Origin: Hyphomonas chukchiensis
GTDB taxonomy: Bacteria > Pseudomonadota > Alphaproteobacteria > Caulobacterales > Hyphomonadaceae
NCBI RefSeq assembly: GCF_000682695.1
Contig: NZ_AWFG01000085.1
Location: 1-64,000, forward strand
DNA length: 64,000 nt
Direction: 5' to 3'
The notes beneath the pieces are model-generated. The model was not told the origin of the DNA and searched no databases. It saw nothing but the letters and a program-made list of their open reading frames with translations. This document shows, piece by piece, positions 28,598 to 40,300 of the stretch; the first letter of the stretch is position 1, and the number at the start of each line of letters is the position of its first letter. The position numbers were made by a program, and so were the translations under genes.

Positions 28598-28603
28598 CGG
28601 CCC

Positions 28604-30031
28604 ATGCTCGACTATACCGCTATGATCCTGGCAATCGGACCGGAGCTTTGGCTTGCGGCAGCTGGCCTCGTGGGCGTCCTGCTGGGCGCGTTGCTCAAGG
28701 ACCGGTTCAACAGCCTGTCATTCAAATACGGCGCGCTGGCCCTGTTCGGCGCTGCGGCGCTCACGCTCGTCTTCTACCAGGGCGGTGAGGCTTTTGGCGG
28801 CCTTGTCAGAACGAACACGTTCGTAAACTTCGCAAAGTTCGTCAGCTTCTCTGTTGGCGGCTTTGCGCTGATCATGTCCGAGGGCTTCCTCAAGCGTCAT
28901 GACACGATCCGTTACGAATACGTCCTGCTGACGATCTTCGCATCGCTCGGTATGGGCATCATCCTGTCCGCTTCAGACCTGATGACCCTCTATATGGGTA
29001 TCGAGACGCTAAGCCTGTCGTCCTATGTGCTGGCCGCTTTCCACCGCGATTCCGCACGCTCCTCCGAAGCGGGCCTGAAGTATTTCGTACTCGGCGCACT
29101 GGCTTCCGGCATGCTGCTCTACGGTGCGTCGCTCGTGTACGGCTTCTCTGGCACGACGAGCTATGCGGGCATCTTCACGGCTGACACGTCCATCGGCCTG
29201 CTGTTCGGCATGGTGATGATGATCGTCGGTCTGGCCTTCAAGGTCTCTGCCGCGCCTATGCACGTCTGGACGCCCGACGTTTACGAAGGCGCACCGACGC
29301 CAGTTGGCGCCTTCTTTGCGACGGCGCCGAAAATGGCCTCCATGGTCGTCTTCGCGAATGTCATGTTCACGGCCTTTGGCAACATTCTGGACCAGTGGCA
29401 GATGGTTATTTCGATCATCGCCGGCATGTCCATGCTCATCGGTTCGTTCGGCGCGCTGACGCAAACGAACATCAAGCGCCTGCTCGGCTATTCGTCGATC
29501 GCCAACATGGGGTACGCGCTCGTCGCGGTCGCTGCCGGTCGCGAGACCGGGGCAGGGGCCTTGCTGGTCTTCATGACCCTCTACGTGATCTCCTCGCTTG
29601 GCCTGTTCGCCGGCGTCCTGGCCATGCGTCGCCGTGGCGGCATGGTGGAAAGCATTGACGAGCTTGGCGGCCTGATGAGCACTCGCCCCTGGCTGGCGAT
29701 TGCCCTGTCCATCCTGATCTTCTCGATTGCCGGCCTGCCGCCATTCGGCGGCTTCTTCGGGAAATGGGAAGTATTCAATGCCGGCATTCAGGCTGGTCTC
29801 ATGCCGCTCGCGATCATTCTGGTCGTCGCGTCGGTCGTGTCGCTTGGCTACTATCTCCGCGTCGTGAAGATCATGTGGTTTGATGAACCGAAAGAGCGTT
29901 TCGAGCCGATTGACGGATCTGTCACGCTGACGGTTCTGGCATCGGCCTTTGTCGCAGGCATCGTGTTCCTGATCTTCATCAATGCGCTTGCCGATTGGGC
30001 CAATACGGCCGCCTTGGGACTGCCCTCTTGA
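28604..30031 (+). CDS. nuoN: NADH-quinone oxidoreductase subunit N
   Basis: 475 residues, third antiporter-like subunit of the membrane arm. [18 protein letters not shown] carries the channel Glu, [20 protein letters not shown] the conserved proton-path motif, and [18 protein letters not shown] the Lys helix. Its TGA overlaps the TTG start of birA, so the operon runs on without a break into cofactor genes. Confidence 0.98.
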   Translation: MLDYTAMILAIGPELWLAAAGLVGVLLGALLKDRFNSLSFKYGALALFGAAALTLVFYQGGEAFGGLVRTNTFVNFAKFVSFSVGGFALIMSEGFLKRHDTIRYEYVLLTIFASLGMGIILSASDLMTLYMGIETLSLSSYVLAAFHRDSARSSEAGLKYFVLGALASGMLLYGASLVYGFSGTTSYAGIFTADTSIGLLFGMVMMIVGLAFKVSAAPMHVWTPDVYEGAPTPVGAFFATAPKMASMVVFANVMFTAFGNILDQWQMVISIIAGMSMLIGSFGALTQTNIKRLLGYSSIANMGYALVAVAAGRETGAGALLVFMTLYVISSLGLFAGVLAMRRRGGMVESIDELGGLMSTRPWLAIALSILIFSIAGLPPFGGFFGKWEVFNAGIQAGLMPLAIILVVASVVSLGYYLRVVKIMWFDEPKERFEPIDGSVTLTVLASAFVAGIVFLIFINALADWANTAALGLPS

Positions 30032-30765
30032 AGTTTGACTGGCCCGTCCATCACCTCGGCACGATAGACAGCACCAATAGCGAGGCAAAGCGGCGGGCTG
30101 CGGCAGGCGGCTTTGCTGATTGCTGGCTGGTTGCCGAAGCCCAGACCGCAGGACGGGGACGGCTGCAGCGCAGTTGGCTCTCGCCGCCGGGAAACCTCTT
30201 CACAACAGTGTTGTATCGCGAGCCGGGTGGCATGGCTGTCGCTGCCCGCACGCCATTCGCTGCAGCGCTGGCCGTCAGCGATATGGCCCTCCAGTTCGCA
30301 CCGGATGCCGATGTTCAGGTCAAATGGCCAAATGACGTGCGTATCCATCGCGCAAAACTCTCCGGCATCCTGATTGAAACCGGTAGTTCGGGCCCTGACA
30401 CCTGGGTCGCGGCGGGCATGGGCATCAATGTTACGCATGCGCCCGAGGGCGCAGGGCAAAGCGCAACCTCCATTGCCGCCCTGCGCGGCGATACGATCAT
30501 CAACGCAGACATGGTGCTTGATGCCCTGCGCGAAGCCTTTTCGGCACGCCTCGTTGAGGCCCGGGCGGGTTTCGCGAAGCTGCGGGAAAGCTGGCTGGAA
30601 CGCGCCGAGGGCCTTGGTGGCACCATACGTGTAACCGCTTCGGGAGAACCTGTTGAAGGCATTTTCGAAGATATGGACGAAACAGGCGCCCTTATACTCA
30701 GATTGCCCGATGGCACGCGGCAGACCATAAGGGCTGGAGACGTTGACCTGATAGGGAGAGTATAA
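30028..30765 (+). CDS. birA: biotin-[acetyl-CoA-carboxylase] ligase
   Basis: 245 residues, single-domain (group I) biotin protein ligase. It activates biotin with ATP and attaches it to carrier proteins such as acetyl-CoA carboxylase. [20 protein letters not shown] contains the ATP/biotin loop, and [21 protein letters not shown] the catalytic Lys motif. There is no N-terminal DNA-binding domain, so it should not act as repressor. The likely start is TTG 30028 ([18 protein letters not shown]), overlapping the nuoN stop. Position downstream of nuoN and before coaX is common in alphaproteobacteria. Confidence 0.93.
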   Translation: MKFDWPVHHLGTIDSTNSEAKRRAAAGGFADCWLVAEAQTAGRGRLQRSWLSPPGNLFTTVLYREPGGMAVAARTPFAAALAVSDMALQFAPDADVQVKWPNDVRIHRAKLSGILIETGSSGPDTWVAAGMGINVTHAPEGAGQSATSIAALRGDTIINADMVLDALREAFSARLVEARAGFAKLRESWLERAEGLGGTIRVTASGEPVEGIFEDMDETGALILRLPDGTRQTIRAGDVDLIGRV

Positions 30766-30770
30766 GCGCG

Positions 30771-31538
30771 ATGCTGCTTGCGATTGACGTAGGTAACACG
30801 AATACGGTTTTCGGTGTGCACGATGGCGACAAGTGGGTTGTCCAGTGGCGCAGCGCCACCGACGCCCGCAAGACGGCTGACGACCATGCGGCATGGCTCT
30901 GGCGTCTGGCGGACATGCACGGCATGGACCTTGGCAAGATCAATGGCTGCGTGATTTCGACCGTTGTGCCGCAAGCCGTGTTCAACTTCCGCAATCTCGC
31001 GCGCCGCTATCTCAACGTGGAGCCCATGTTCATTGGGGATCCGTCGCTCAAATCGGGCGTCGAGATCCGCATTCACCGGCCGGAACAGGTCGGCGCCGAC
31101 CGCATCGTCAGCGCGCTTGGTGCGCATGTGACCTATCCCGGCAACCTGATCGTCATCGACAGTGGCACCGCCACGACGTTCGATATTGTCGCCGAGGATG
31201 GCGGCTTTGAGGGCGGCATTATCTCGCCCGGTATCAACCTTTCTGTCAGCGCCCTGCATGATGCAGCCGCGCAATTGCCGCGCATCGCCATTCAGCGCCC
31301 TGCGCGGGTAATTGGCCAGGATACGGTCAGCGCCATGCAGTCCGGTGTGTTCTGGGGCTATATCGACCTGATTGACGGGCTGGTACGACGCATCAAGGCC
31401 GAGTATGGAAAGCCCTTGCAGGTGGTTGCAACCGGCGGCGTTGCCTCGCTTTTTGAAGGCGCCAGCGAAACGATTGACCACTACGACCCGGATATTCTCA
31501 TCACGGGTCTCCTCGAAATCTACAAACGAAATAAATAG
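30771..31538 (+). CDS. coaX: type III pantothenate kinase
   Basis: 255 residues. It phosphorylates pantothenate in the first step of CoA synthesis. [18 protein letters not shown] is the N-terminal phosphate loop with the catalytic Asp, [16 protein letters not shown] the family signature, and [13 protein letters not shown] the second phosphate loop. Usual length for CoaX. It follows birA by five bases and precedes rnj by six. Confidence 0.96.
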   Translation: MLLAIDVGNTNTVFGVHDGDKWVVQWRSATDARKTADDHAAWLWRLADMHGMDLGKINGCVISTVVPQAVFNFRNLARRYLNVEPMFIGDPSLKSGVEIRIHRPEQVGADRIVSALGAHVTYPGNLIVIDSGTATTFDIVAEDGGFEGGIISPGINLSVSALHDAAAQLPRIAIQRPARVIGQDTVSAMQSGVFWGYIDLIDGLVRRIKAEYGKPLQVVATGGVASLFEGASETIDHYDPDILITGLLEIYKRNK

Positions 31539-31544
31539 GACCTT

Positions 31545-33230
31545 ATGGCCGATTCAGCACAGATCTCCGACGAACTCGTTTTCCTCCCGCTAGGGGGATG
31601 CGAGGAAATCGGCATGAACCTGAACGCCTATGGCTATGGACCGGCCCATGCGCGCCGCTGGATCCTGGTCGATGTGGGCGTCACGTTCGGATCGCTGGAT
31701 ACGCCCGGAATCGACCTCATCTGCGCCGATCCTGACTATCTCATCGGCGAGCAGATCGACGCGATCTTCCTCACGCACGCCCATGAAGACCATATCGGCG
31801 CCGTCGGCCTGCTTTATCCGCGCCTGCAGACCAAGGCGCCGATCTATGCGACACCTTTCACCACGGAACTTGTGCGCTCCAAGATGCTGGAGCGGGGCGT
31901 CGATCCGCGTTGGCTGAAGCCGGTTGCGCTGGGTGGTACGGTCGTTGCCGGACCGTTCTCGGTCACTTACGTGACCCTGACCCACTCCATCCCTGAACCC
32001 AACGCGCTCGCCATCGAGACGCCCGCAGGCATGATCCTGCATACCGGCGACTGGAAGATCGATCCCGATCCCCAGATTGGCGGGCCGACAGACATCAAGG
32101 GCCTGACGGCGCTCGGTGATCGCGGCGTGCTGGCCATGGTCTGCGATTCCACGAACGTGTTCGAGGAAGGCGAGTCCGGCTCGGAAGAGACGGTGAAGCA
32201 GGGCCTGATCGAACTCATCGCCGAACAGAAGCAGGCCGTTGCCGTCACCACCTTCGCGTCAAACGTCGCGCGTGTGAAATCCATCATCGAGGCCGCCGAA
32301 CTCGCGGGCCGCAGCGTCTGCCTTGTCGGACGCAGCATGCACCGCATCACGGACGCCGCCAAAGCCGTTGGCATCCTGCCGCGCAACATGGAATTCGTGA
32401 ACGAGGCGGACGCCAGTTCCATTCCGGCCGAGAACATCCTCTATCTCTGCACCGGCAGTCAGGGTGAGGCACGGGCAGCCCTCGCGCGTATTGCCCGCAA
32501 GGACCACCGCAATGTAACGCTCCATGAGGGCGACTGCGTGATCTTCTCTTGCCGCATCATTCCCGGCAATGAGCGCGAAATCTTCCAGCTCCAGAACTCG
32601 CTCGCCGACCAGGGCGTGCGGATCATCACGCCACGCATGGTCAAGGACCCGATCCACGTGTCCGGTCACCCGTGCCGCGGCGAGCTGCAGCGCATGTACC
32701 AGTGGGTGCGGCCCGAGATTGCCGTGCCTGTCCATGGGGAGCGCCGTCATATCCTGGAGCACGCCGCCTATGCCAAGACACTGCAGGTGCCGCAGTCCAT
32801 TGCGCCGCGCAATGGCAGCCTCGTGCGCCTCGCGCCCGGCAAGGCCGAGATCATCGATCTGGTCCCGGCCGGGCGCCTTTATCTCGATGGCAAGTTCCTC
32901 GTGCCGGAAGGTGCGCAGGGCATCAATGAGCGCCGCAAACTGGCAGAAAACGGGTTCGTCCTCGCCAGCGTCGTCATCGACGAGGCGGGCGACGTGATCG
33001 ACGGCCCGGTCGTCGTCGTGCGCGGCTTCTCGGAAGCCGACGGCCGCCTTGCTGACGAAAGCCTCGACGAGCTGGATGAGGCAGCGGAAAACGCCGTGCA
33101 GAAGATGAAACGCAAGACGCGGCTGGAAGATGATCTGGTTGAACGCGAGATCGGCCGCGCCCTGCGCAAGGCCTGCGACGCCACGTTCGGCCGCCGCCCG
33201 ATGATAGATGTGACCGTATTGAGGAGTTGA
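31545..33230 (+). CDS. rnj: ribonuclease J
   Basis: 561 residues, metallo-beta-lactamase/beta-CASP nuclease that degrades and matures RNA (5' exo- and endonuclease in characterised members). LTHAHEDHIGAVGLLY is the zinc motif HxHxDH, and LHTGDWKIDPDP and CDSTNVFEEGESGSE are further active-site segments. HPCRGELQRMYQWVRPEIAVPVHGE is the beta-CASP region, with a C-terminal domain after about residue 450. The TGA overlaps a TTG but mce more likely starts nine bases later. Confidence 0.95.
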   Translation: MADSAQISDELVFLPLGGCEEIGMNLNAYGYGPAHARRWILVDVGVTFGSLDTPGIDLICADPDYLIGEQIDAIFLTHAHEDHIGAVGLLYPRLQTKAPIYATPFTTELVRSKMLERGVDPRWLKPVALGGTVVAGPFSVTYVTLTHSIPEPNALAIETPAGMILHTGDWKIDPDPQIGGPTDIKGLTALGDRGVLAMVCDSTNVFEEGESGSEETVKQGLIELIAEQKQAVAVTTFASNVARVKSIIEAAELAGRSVCLVGRSMHRITDAAKAVGILPRNMEFVNEADASSIPAENILYLCTGSQGEARAALARIARKDHRNVTLHEGDCVIFSCRIIPGNEREIFQLQNSLADQGVRIITPRMVKDPIHVSGHPCRGELQRMYQWVRPEIAVPVHGERRHILEHAAYAKTLQVPQSIAPRNGSLVRLAPGKAEIIDLVPAGRLYLDGKFLVPEGAQGINERRKLAENGFVLASVVIDEAGDVIDGPVVVVRGFSEADGRLADESLDELDEAAENAVQKMKRKTRLEDDLVEREIGRALRKACDATFGRRPMIDVTVLRS

Positions 33231-33235
33231 ACACG

Positions 33236-33664
33236 ATGAGCGAATTCAAACTGGGCCCGCTGAACCATGTCGGCGTCGCCGTTCCGGATCTTGAGGAAGC
33301 CTGCGAAACCTATCGCACGCTCTACGGCGCGACCGACATCACCACGCCATTCGACATGCCCGAGCAGGGCGTCAAAGTCTGCTTCGTCAACCTGCCCAAC
33401 GCGCAGATCGAACTGATCGAACCGCTGAACGCCGAATCGCCTATCGCCAACTTCATCACGAAAAACCCCAAGGGCGGGCAGCACCATGTCTGCTTCGAGG
33501 TTGATGACATCAATCAGGCCGTCGACGAGATGAACAAGCGCGGCGCGACAGTGCTCGGTAAGCCGCGCATCGGCGCGCACGGCACGATGATTATCTTTGT
33601 CCACCCGAAGAACTCCAACGGTGTTCTGATCGAGCTGATGGAAACGCCGAAAGGCGACCACTGA
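33236..33664 (+). CDS. mce: methylmalonyl-CoA epimerase
   Basis: 142 residues, VOC fold. It interconverts (2S)- and (2R)-methylmalonyl-CoA in the propionyl-CoA to succinyl-CoA route. LGPLNHVGVAVPDLEEAC gives the first metal His, QHHVCFEVDDINQAVDEM the second, and LIELMETPK the closing Glu ligand. I chose ATG 33236, with GAGGAG nine bases ahead, rather than TTG 33227. The mutase genes are not in the window. The stop overlaps the next ATG (TGATG). Confidence 0.93.
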   Translation: MSEFKLGPLNHVGVAVPDLEEACETYRTLYGATDITTPFDMPEQGVKVCFVNLPNAQIELIEPLNAESPIANFITKNPKGGQHHVCFEVDDINQAVDEMNKRGATVLGKPRIGAHGTMIIFVHPKNSNGVLIELMETPKGDH

Positions 33665-33897
33665 TGACCATAGCGAGCGGCGTTGTCGTCTTCGTGTTGT
33701 GCTGGTGGATCTGCTTCTTCGCCGTCCTGCCGATCGGCGTTCGCGGGCAGTTCGAGGATGGCGCACATACGCCGGGCACCGAAGAGGGTGCGCCTGTGAA
33801 GCCGATGATCTGGAAGAAAGCGCTGTGGGCCAGTATCGGCGCCGCAGTTCTGACAGTCATTGCCGCCGTGGTTGTGCCGCTGCTCCTTGCGGAGTAG
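33664..33897 (+). CDS. DUF1467 family membrane protein
   Basis: 77 residues with two predicted transmembrane helices (about 5-24 and 52-74) and a conserved-looking segment FFAVLPIGVRGQFEDG between them. This matches DUF1467, a small protein family that sits next to mce and proS in many alphaproteobacteria. Function unknown. ATG 33664 overlaps the mce stop. Confidence 0.85.
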   Translation: MTIASGVVVFVLCWWICFFAVLPIGVRGQFEDGAHTPGTEEGAPVKPMIWKKALWASIGAAVLTVIAAVVVPLLLAE

Positions 33898-33946
33898 GGG
33901 CGGCTGCGGCTAGTTGAGCGCCAAGTTCATCGATAACGGGGAATTC

Positions 33947-35266
33947 ATGCGCCTTTCCAAGTATTTTCTGCCGGTCAGCAAAGAGGCCCCGGCAGATGCG
34001 GCCATCGCATCGCACAAGCTGATGCTGCGCACCGGCATGGTTCGTCAGAACGGCGCCGGCATCTACACGTGGCTGCCGATGGGACTGAAGGTTCTGACGC
34101 GGATCGAGCAGATCGTGCGCGAGGAAATGAACCGTGCGGGCGCTGTCGAAATGCTTATGCCGACGCTCCAGCAGGCCGACCTTTGGCGCGAATCCGGCCG
34201 CTACGACGATTATGGCAAGGAAATGCTGCGCATCACCGATCGGCACGACCGCGAGATGCTCTACGGGCCGACCAATGAAGAGCTGATCACGGACGTGTTC
34301 CGGGCCTATGTGAAAAGCTACAAGCAGCTGCCCCTGAACCTGTATCACCAGCAGTGGAAATTCCGCGATGAGGTGCGCCCGCGCTTTGGCGTCATGCGGG
34401 GGCGTGAATTCCTGATGAAGGACGCCTATTCCTTCGATCTGACGGAAGAAGACGCCCGCGTCTCCTATCGCAAGATGTTCTGCGCCTATCTCAATGCCTT
34501 TGACCGGATGGGCCTCACGGCCATTCCGATGCGCGCCGATACCGGCCCCATTGGCGGCGACATGAGCCATGAATTCATCATCCTGGCTGACACAGGCGAA
34601 AGCGCCGTGTTCTGCGACAAGGCCCTGCTGGACCTGCCGCCGCCCGGACTGGACCTCGATTTCGACAGCGACCTGAACGCTGAAGTCGAAAAGCGCACGC
34701 AATATTATGCCGCCACCGAAGAGATGCACGACGAGGCAGCCTTCGCAGCGATCCCGGCCGAGAGCCAGGTTTCTGCACGCGGTATTGAAGTCGGCCACAT
34801 TTTCAACTTCGGCACCAAGTATTCGCTTCCCATGAACGCGGTTGTGCAAACGGCAGACGGCCAGATGGTGCCTGTCCAGATGGGCAGCTACGGCATTGGC
34901 GTCTCGCGCCTTGTCGGCGGCATCATCGAGGCGTGCCATGACGAGAACGGTATCGTGTGGCCGGAATCGGTCGCCCCATGGCATGTCGGCCTGATCAATA
35001 TGCGCGTCGGCGATGAGGCCTGTGACGCAGCCTGCGAAGATGCCTACAAGGCACTGACCGATGCTGGCATGGACGTGCTCTATGACGACACGGACGAACG
35101 CGCCGGCGGCAAGTTTGCCCGTATGGAGCTGATCGGCCTGCCATGGCAGATCGTGATCGGTCCGCGCGGCGTCGAAAACGGTGTTGTTGAGGTCAAGAAC
35201 CGCAAGACGGGTGAGAAGACCGAGATGCCCTTTGCCGAAGCGATCAGGAAAGTGGCACCAAAATGA
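33947..35266 (+). CDS. proS: prolyl-tRNA synthetase
   Basis: 439 residues, the short alphaproteobacterial ProRS without the large editing insertion found in E. coli. Class II motif 2 region is [20 protein letters not shown], motif 3 is [17 protein letters not shown], and a C-terminal anticodon-binding domain follows. ATG 33947 ([10 protein letters not shown]) has GGGGA just ahead and matches the usual start; an in-frame TTG 33914 would add 11 residues. Its stop overlaps the lolC/E-type start (ATGA). Loss of the cis-editing domain usually means a separate editing protein (ProXp-ala) elsewhere. Confidence 0.97.
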   Translation: MRLSKYFLPVSKEAPADAAIASHKLMLRTGMVRQNGAGIYTWLPMGLKVLTRIEQIVREEMNRAGAVEMLMPTLQQADLWRESGRYDDYGKEMLRITDRHDREMLYGPTNEELITDVFRAYVKSYKQLPLNLYHQQWKFRDEVRPRFGVMRGREFLMKDAYSFDLTEEDARVSYRKMFCAYLNAFDRMGLTAIPMRADTGPIGGDMSHEFIILADTGESAVFCDKALLDLPPPGLDLDFDSDLNAEVEKRTQYYAATEEMHDEAAFAAIPAESQVSARGIEVGHIFNFGTKYSLPMNAVVQTADGQMVPVQMGSYGIGVSRLVGGIIEACHDENGIVWPESVAPWHVGLINMRVGDEACDAACEDAYKALTDAGMDVLYDDTDERAGGKFARMELIGLPWQIVIGPRGVENGVVEVKNRKTGEKTEMPFAEAIRKVAPK

Positions 35267-36555
35267 GCGAACTGGGTCATCGCGCCTCGCCCTTTGGCAA
35301 GCTGGAACGCACGCTGGCCTGGCGCTACCTGCGGGCCAAGCGGGAACATGGCGGCGCGTCGCTGATCTCGATCATTTCCTTTGTCGGCATCTTCTTCGCC
35401 GTGGCCGCGCTGATCATCACCATGTCCGTCATGAGCGGCTTCCGCGCGACCCTGCTGGACGCGCTGCTCGGTGGCCAGCCCCATGTCTACGGCGTTGTCA
35501 GCAGCTATACCGAAGACGAGGCCAACGCCCTCGCGGCCAAGATCCGCGAGATCGACGGCATCACGAGCGTAACGCCCTATATCGAGGAATATGTCCTGAT
35601 CACGGCCAATGGCCGCAAGACCGGCGCCGCAGTCCGTGCCATCCGCAATGAAGATCTGGCAACGATGCCCTTCCTCAAGGATGGCGGCAAGGCCGCTGTG
35701 GACGCCGGTTTTGGTGTTGGCCGCAATGGCGGTGACGTCATCATGCTTGGCGCCTTCCTCGCGGCCGGCCGTGAAGGGCTGGGCGTTCGCCCGGGCGACA
35801 AGGTCGAGATCATCACCTCCCAGCAAACCGCTGGTCCGATGGGCGGCACGCCGCGCAGCAAGTCATACATCGTCGGCGATATCTTCAAGACAGGCAGCGT
35901 CGAACTCGACAGCCTCTATGCCTTCATGCCGATGGAGCAGGCGCAGATCCTGTTCCAGTCGAAGGGCCACTATTCCATGCTGGATATAAGGCTGAAGGAC
36001 CCCGAGAAAACACACGAAGCCATGGCCGCCATCGCCAACGCGACGGGCAATGCGCTCTACACATTCGACTGGAAGAGCCAGCGCGAGAGTTATCTCAATG
36101 CCCTGCGCGTCGAGCGCACGATGGTGCGCCTGCTCGTCATGGTCATCATGGCGATCGCGACGCTGAACATCATCGTCGGCGTGGTCATGCTGGTGAAGAA
36201 CAAGTCCCGCGACATCGCCATCCTTCGTACCATCGGCCTTGGCCAGGGCGGCGTGCTGCGCGTCTTCCTGCTTGTGGGCACGGTTCTGGGCACGCTTGGG
36301 GCGCTTCTGGGCGTTCTTGTGGGTGTTCTGGTGGTGCTCAACATTCATTACGTGGAATCCTTCATCAACCTGTTCGTCCAGGGCGAAGTCTTCGATGCGG
36401 AAACCTATGGCCTTGAGGGCCTGCCAGCGATTCTTGACTGGAATGAAGTCATCCGCACAGGGCTCTATGCGCTCTTCATGTCGATGGGCGTGTCACTCAT
36501 TCCGGCCTGGTGGGCCTCCCGCCAGGATCCGGTCAGCGCCTTGAGGTTCGAATAA
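35263..36555 (+). CDS. lipoprotein-releasing ABC transporter permease (LolC/LolE family)
   Basis: 430 residues. [20 protein letters not shown] precedes a first transmembrane helix ([20 protein letters not shown]), then a ~230-residue periplasmic domain, then three C-terminal helices and the tail [12 protein letters not shown] typical of LolC/LolE/MacB-like permeases. With LolD it extracts outer-membrane lipoproteins from the inner membrane for LolA. Only one permease is encoded, so a homodimer (LolF-type arrangement) is likely. Start overlaps proS stop; stop overlaps lolD start. Confidence 0.93.
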   Translation: MSELGHRASPFGKLERTLAWRYLRAKREHGGASLISIISFVGIFFAVAALIITMSVMSGFRATLLDALLGGQPHVYGVVSSYTEDEANALAAKIREIDGITSVTPYIEEYVLITANGRKTGAAVRAIRNEDLATMPFLKDGGKAAVDAGFGVGRNGGDVIMLGAFLAAGREGLGVRPGDKVEIITSQQTAGPMGGTPRSKSYIVGDIFKTGSVELDSLYAFMPMEQAQILFQSKGHYSMLDIRLKDPEKTHEAMAAIANATGNALYTFDWKSQRESYLNALRVERTMVRLLVMVIMAIATLNIIVGVVMLVKNKSRDIAILRTIGLGQGGVLRVFLLVGTVLGTLGALLGVLVGVLVVLNIHYVESFINLFVQGEVFDAETYGLEGLPAILDWNEVIRTGLYALFMSMGVSLIPAWWASRQDPVSALRFE

Positions 36556-37244
36556 TGTCCGGTCCCGTTCTCGAACTTATCGGCATCGACCGGACCTACC
36601 GGACCGAGGCTGGCGAACTGCCCGTCCTGAGAGGGACGGAACTGCGCCTCAACGCGGGCGAACTTGTGGGCCTCGTTGGCCCATCCGGCTCGGGCAAGTC
36701 GACCCTGTTGCATACGGCCGGCCTGCTGGAGCGCCCGGAAGGCGGCAAGGTCATGCTCGACGGCATCGACTGCCTGTCGCTGGATGACAAGGGCCGCACG
36801 GCTGTCCGGCGCAACAAGATCGGCTTCGTCTACCAGTTCCACCACCTGCTTCCCGAATTCAACGCGGCAGACAATATCGCCATGCCGCTGATGATTGCCG
36901 GCGTGAAGAAGAAAGCCGCGCGCGAAAAGGCGCAGGCGCTTCTGGAAGTCATGGGACTCGCCGATCGCGGCCATCACCAGCCGGGCCAGATGTCCGGCGG
37001 CGAGCAGCAGCGCGTGGCAATTGCCCGCGCACTGGCCAATGACCCGCGCCTCGTGATCGCCGATGAGCCGACCGGCAACCTTGACCCGGTCACGACCGAA
37101 CGCGTCTTCGCGACCCTCATCAAGATGGTGCGCAACGAAGGCGCCGCCGTTCTGGTGGCAACGCACAATTTCGCGCTGACACAGCACATGGACCGGGTCC
37201 TGACCCTGCAGGACGGCCAGCTGGTGGATTACAAGCCGGAATAA
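36555..37244 (+). CDS. lolD: lipoprotein-releasing ABC transporter ATPase
   Basis: 229 residues, standard ABC ATPase. Walker A is [17 protein letters not shown] and the Q-loop lies in [17 protein letters not shown]. The signature is [15 protein letters not shown] and Walker [16 protein letters not shown], with the switch His in VATHNFALT. It pairs with the permease immediately upstream, whose stop overlaps this ATG (TAATG). An in-frame upstream ATG at 36510 lies in the permease gene and is not used. Confidence 0.96.
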   Translation: MSGPVLELIGIDRTYRTEAGELPVLRGTELRLNAGELVGLVGPSGSGKSTLLHTAGLLERPEGGKVMLDGIDCLSLDDKGRTAVRRNKIGFVYQFHHLLPEFNAADNIAMPLMIAGVKKKAAREKAQALLEVMGLADRGHHQPGQMSGGEQQRVAIARALANDPRLVIADEPTGNLDPVTTERVFATLIKMVRNEGAAVLVATHNFALTQHMDRVLTLQDGQLVDYKPE

Positions 37245-37250
37245 GCTGTG

Positions 37251-37275
37251 GACCACTCGTCGCTGACGGGTGGTC
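37251..37275 (+). terminator. hairpin between lolD and dnaE, possible terminator
   Basis: GACCACTCGT (37251-37260) pairs with ACGGGTGGTC (37266-37275) through one G-T wobble, leaving a 5-base loop. It begins seven bases after the lolD stop, at the end of a 22-kb co-directional array, and lies about 50 bases before dnaE. A T run is lacking, so it may be a weak terminator, an RNA 3'-end stabiliser or a dnaE leader element. Confidence 0.45.
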
Positions 37276-37323
37276 TGGTTGCGGCAGCAGCGGCATTGTA
37301 CACTCTCCACAGGAGAAACCGCT

Positions 37324-40300
37324 TTGCCTGAGTCGCCCTTCATCCACCTTGCCGTGCGCTCGAGCTATTCGCTGCTCGAAAGCATGATCACGCCCAAGGG
37401 CCTGAAAGGCTGGCTGCTGGAACACAGCATGCCGGCGGTGGCGGTGACAGACCGGAACAACCTCTTCGGCGCCCTCGAAATCTCGCTCACCATGTCTGAT
37501 GCCGGCATCCAGCCCATCATGGCCTGCTGCTTCGACCTGACCGACGGCGCCCATCGCAGCGAGCCGAGCCGTATCTCGCTCTATGCGCAGGACGAGACAG
37601 GCTATCAGCGCCTGATGCTGCTGTCCTCACGCGCCTATCTCGATGCCGACGACGGCGTGCCAAAGCTGCACCGCGACCTCCTGCTGAATGACACGGATGG
37701 CTTGATCGTGCTGACCGGCGGTTCCGAGGGTGAAGTCGCCCGCCACCTGCTCAAGGGCCGCACCGCCGATGCGCGCACCGAACTCTCGACGCTGGCGAGC
37801 GCCTTTCCCGGCCGCTGCTATGTCGAGATCACGCGCCACGGCACGCCAGACGAAGTCGCCGTTGAGCCGAGCCTCATTGACCTCGCCTATGAGCTGGACC
37901 TGCCGCTGGTCGCCACGCACGACGCGCGCTTCATGAAGCCGACCGATGCCACGGCGCACGATGCGCTCATGTGCATCGCCAATGGACAGTATCTCGGTCA
38001 GGAAGACCGCAAACGGGTCTCGCCCTCGCAATACCTGAAGTCCGCCGCCGAGATGACCGAGCTGTTCGCGGACCTGCCCGAAGCCATTGAGAATACCGCT
38101 GAAATCGCGCGGCGCTGCTCCGTCAAATCCGTCACGCGTGCACCGATCCTGCCTTCGTTCAGCAATGAAGGGCGCTCGGAGATCGAGGAGTTGCGCAAGC
38201 AGGCCACGGAAGGCCTTGAAGGCCGTCTGGAAGCGGCCAGCAAGCTCTACGCCGAGCGGGAGACCTATTTCAAACGCCTTGACTACGAACTCAGCGTCAT
38301 CGAGCGGATGGGCTTTCCGGGCTACTTCCTGATCGTTTCCGACTTCATCAAATGGGCCAAGGAGCAGGGCATCCCGGTCGGGCCGGGCAGGGGCTCAGGT
38401 GCGGGCTCGCTTGTCGCCTGGTCGCTGCTGATCACTGACCTCGACCCGATCCGCTTCGACCTTCTGTTCGAACGCTTCCTGAACCCTGAACGCGTCTCGA
38501 TGCCCGACTTCGACATCGACTTCTGCCAGGAGCGGCGCAGCGAAGTGATCCGCTATGTCCGCGACAAGTATGGCGCTGACAGTGTGGCCATGATCATCAC
38601 GTTCGGTACGCTGCAGGCCAAGGCCGTGGTGCGCGACGTCGGCCGCGTGATGCAGATGCCTTATTTCCAGGTCGACCGGCTGGCCAAGCTCATCCCGTTC
38701 AACCCGGCCAAGCCGCCCAAGCTGCAGGAAGCCATCGACGACGAGCCGAAGTTCGATGACGAGATCGAGGCGGACCCGCGCGTTGGCGAGCTGATCAAGA
38801 TTGCGCTCGCGCTGGAAGGGCTCTACCGGAACGCGGGCACGCACGCGGCCGGCGTTGTGATTGGCGACCGGCCACTGGTCGAGATCGCGCCGCTCTACAA
38901 TGATCCGCGCGCCGACTTGCCTGCTTCGCAGTTCAACATGAAATATGCCGAGATGGCCGGGCTCGTGAAGTTCGACTTCCTCGGCCTGAAAACGCTGACG
39001 GTGATCGACCGCGCGCTGAAGCTGATCCGGCGCGATGGGCGCGATGTCGGCCCCGAATGGGAGAATCTCGACGACAAGGCGACCTATGACCTGATGGCGA
39101 GCGGCGAGACGCTTGGCGTGTTCCAGCTCGAGGGTGCGGGCATGCGCGACACGCTGCGCAAGGTCCGCCCGAACAATATCGAAGACGTCATCGCCATCAT
39201 CTCGCTCTACCGGCCGGGCCCGATGGAGAACATCCCGGTCTATGTGCAAGGCAAGGAAAACCCGGAAGGCGTGCGATATGCCCACCCGGACCTGAAACCG
39301 GTCCTAGAAGCCACCTATGGCGTGCCTGTCTACCAGGAACAGGTCATGCGGATGGCCCAGGAAATCGCCGGCTATTCGCTTGGCGAAGCTGACCTCCTGC
39401 GGCGGGCCATGGGCAAGAAAAAGCTCGAAGAGATGATCGCGCAGCGCAAGCGCTTCGTTGAAGGCGCGGCCGCCAGCAAGGACATGGACGAGCCGCTTGC
39501 GAACGAGATCTTCGACACGATGGAGAAGTTCGCCGGTTACGGCTTCAACAAGTCCCACGCCGCCGCCTATGCGCTGATCGGATATCAGACCGGCTACCTG
39601 AAGCGGCACTTCCCGGTCGAGTTCCTCGCCGCCTCCATGAGCCTCGATCTCGGCAACACAGACAAGCTCGCCGCCTTCTTCCAGGAAGCGCGCCGCCTGA
39701 AGATTCCGGTTCTGGCGCCGGATGTGAATTCCTCGACCGCTGATTTCGATGTGCGCGACGGTGCGGTGGTCTATGCGCTGGGCGCGCTGAAGGGCGTTGG
39801 CCTTGAGGCCATGCGCCATGTCGAGGCGATCCGGAACAGCGATGGCAAGTTCAGTGATCTCTATGACTTCGCCGAACGGGTGGATCCGCGCCACATCAAC
39901 AAGAAGGCATTTGAATCGCTTGCCAAGTCCGGCGCATTGGATGGGCTGGACGCAAACCGCGCCAAGGTGCTCGCCGCCGCGCCTATTCTCGCCCAGATGG
40001 CCAACAAGTCCGCCGAGGACCGGCAGGGCGGGCAGGGGGGCTTGTTCGGCGAGGCCGAGCCGGCGCTGCGGCCGTCGCTGCCCACGGCCAAGGCCTGGAA
40101 CGGTCAGCAGAAGCTGGACGAGGAATTCAAATCCATCGGCTTCTATTTCTCCGGCCACCCGCTGGATGACGTGCTTGAGGGGATCGACCGGGACCGGGTG
40201 ACGCTCGCCATCGAGATCGAGGAGCGCGCCAGCGATGGCAAGCCGCTTGAGCTGATCGGCGTCGTGCGGATGCGCAACGAGAAGCCGGCCCGTAACGGCG

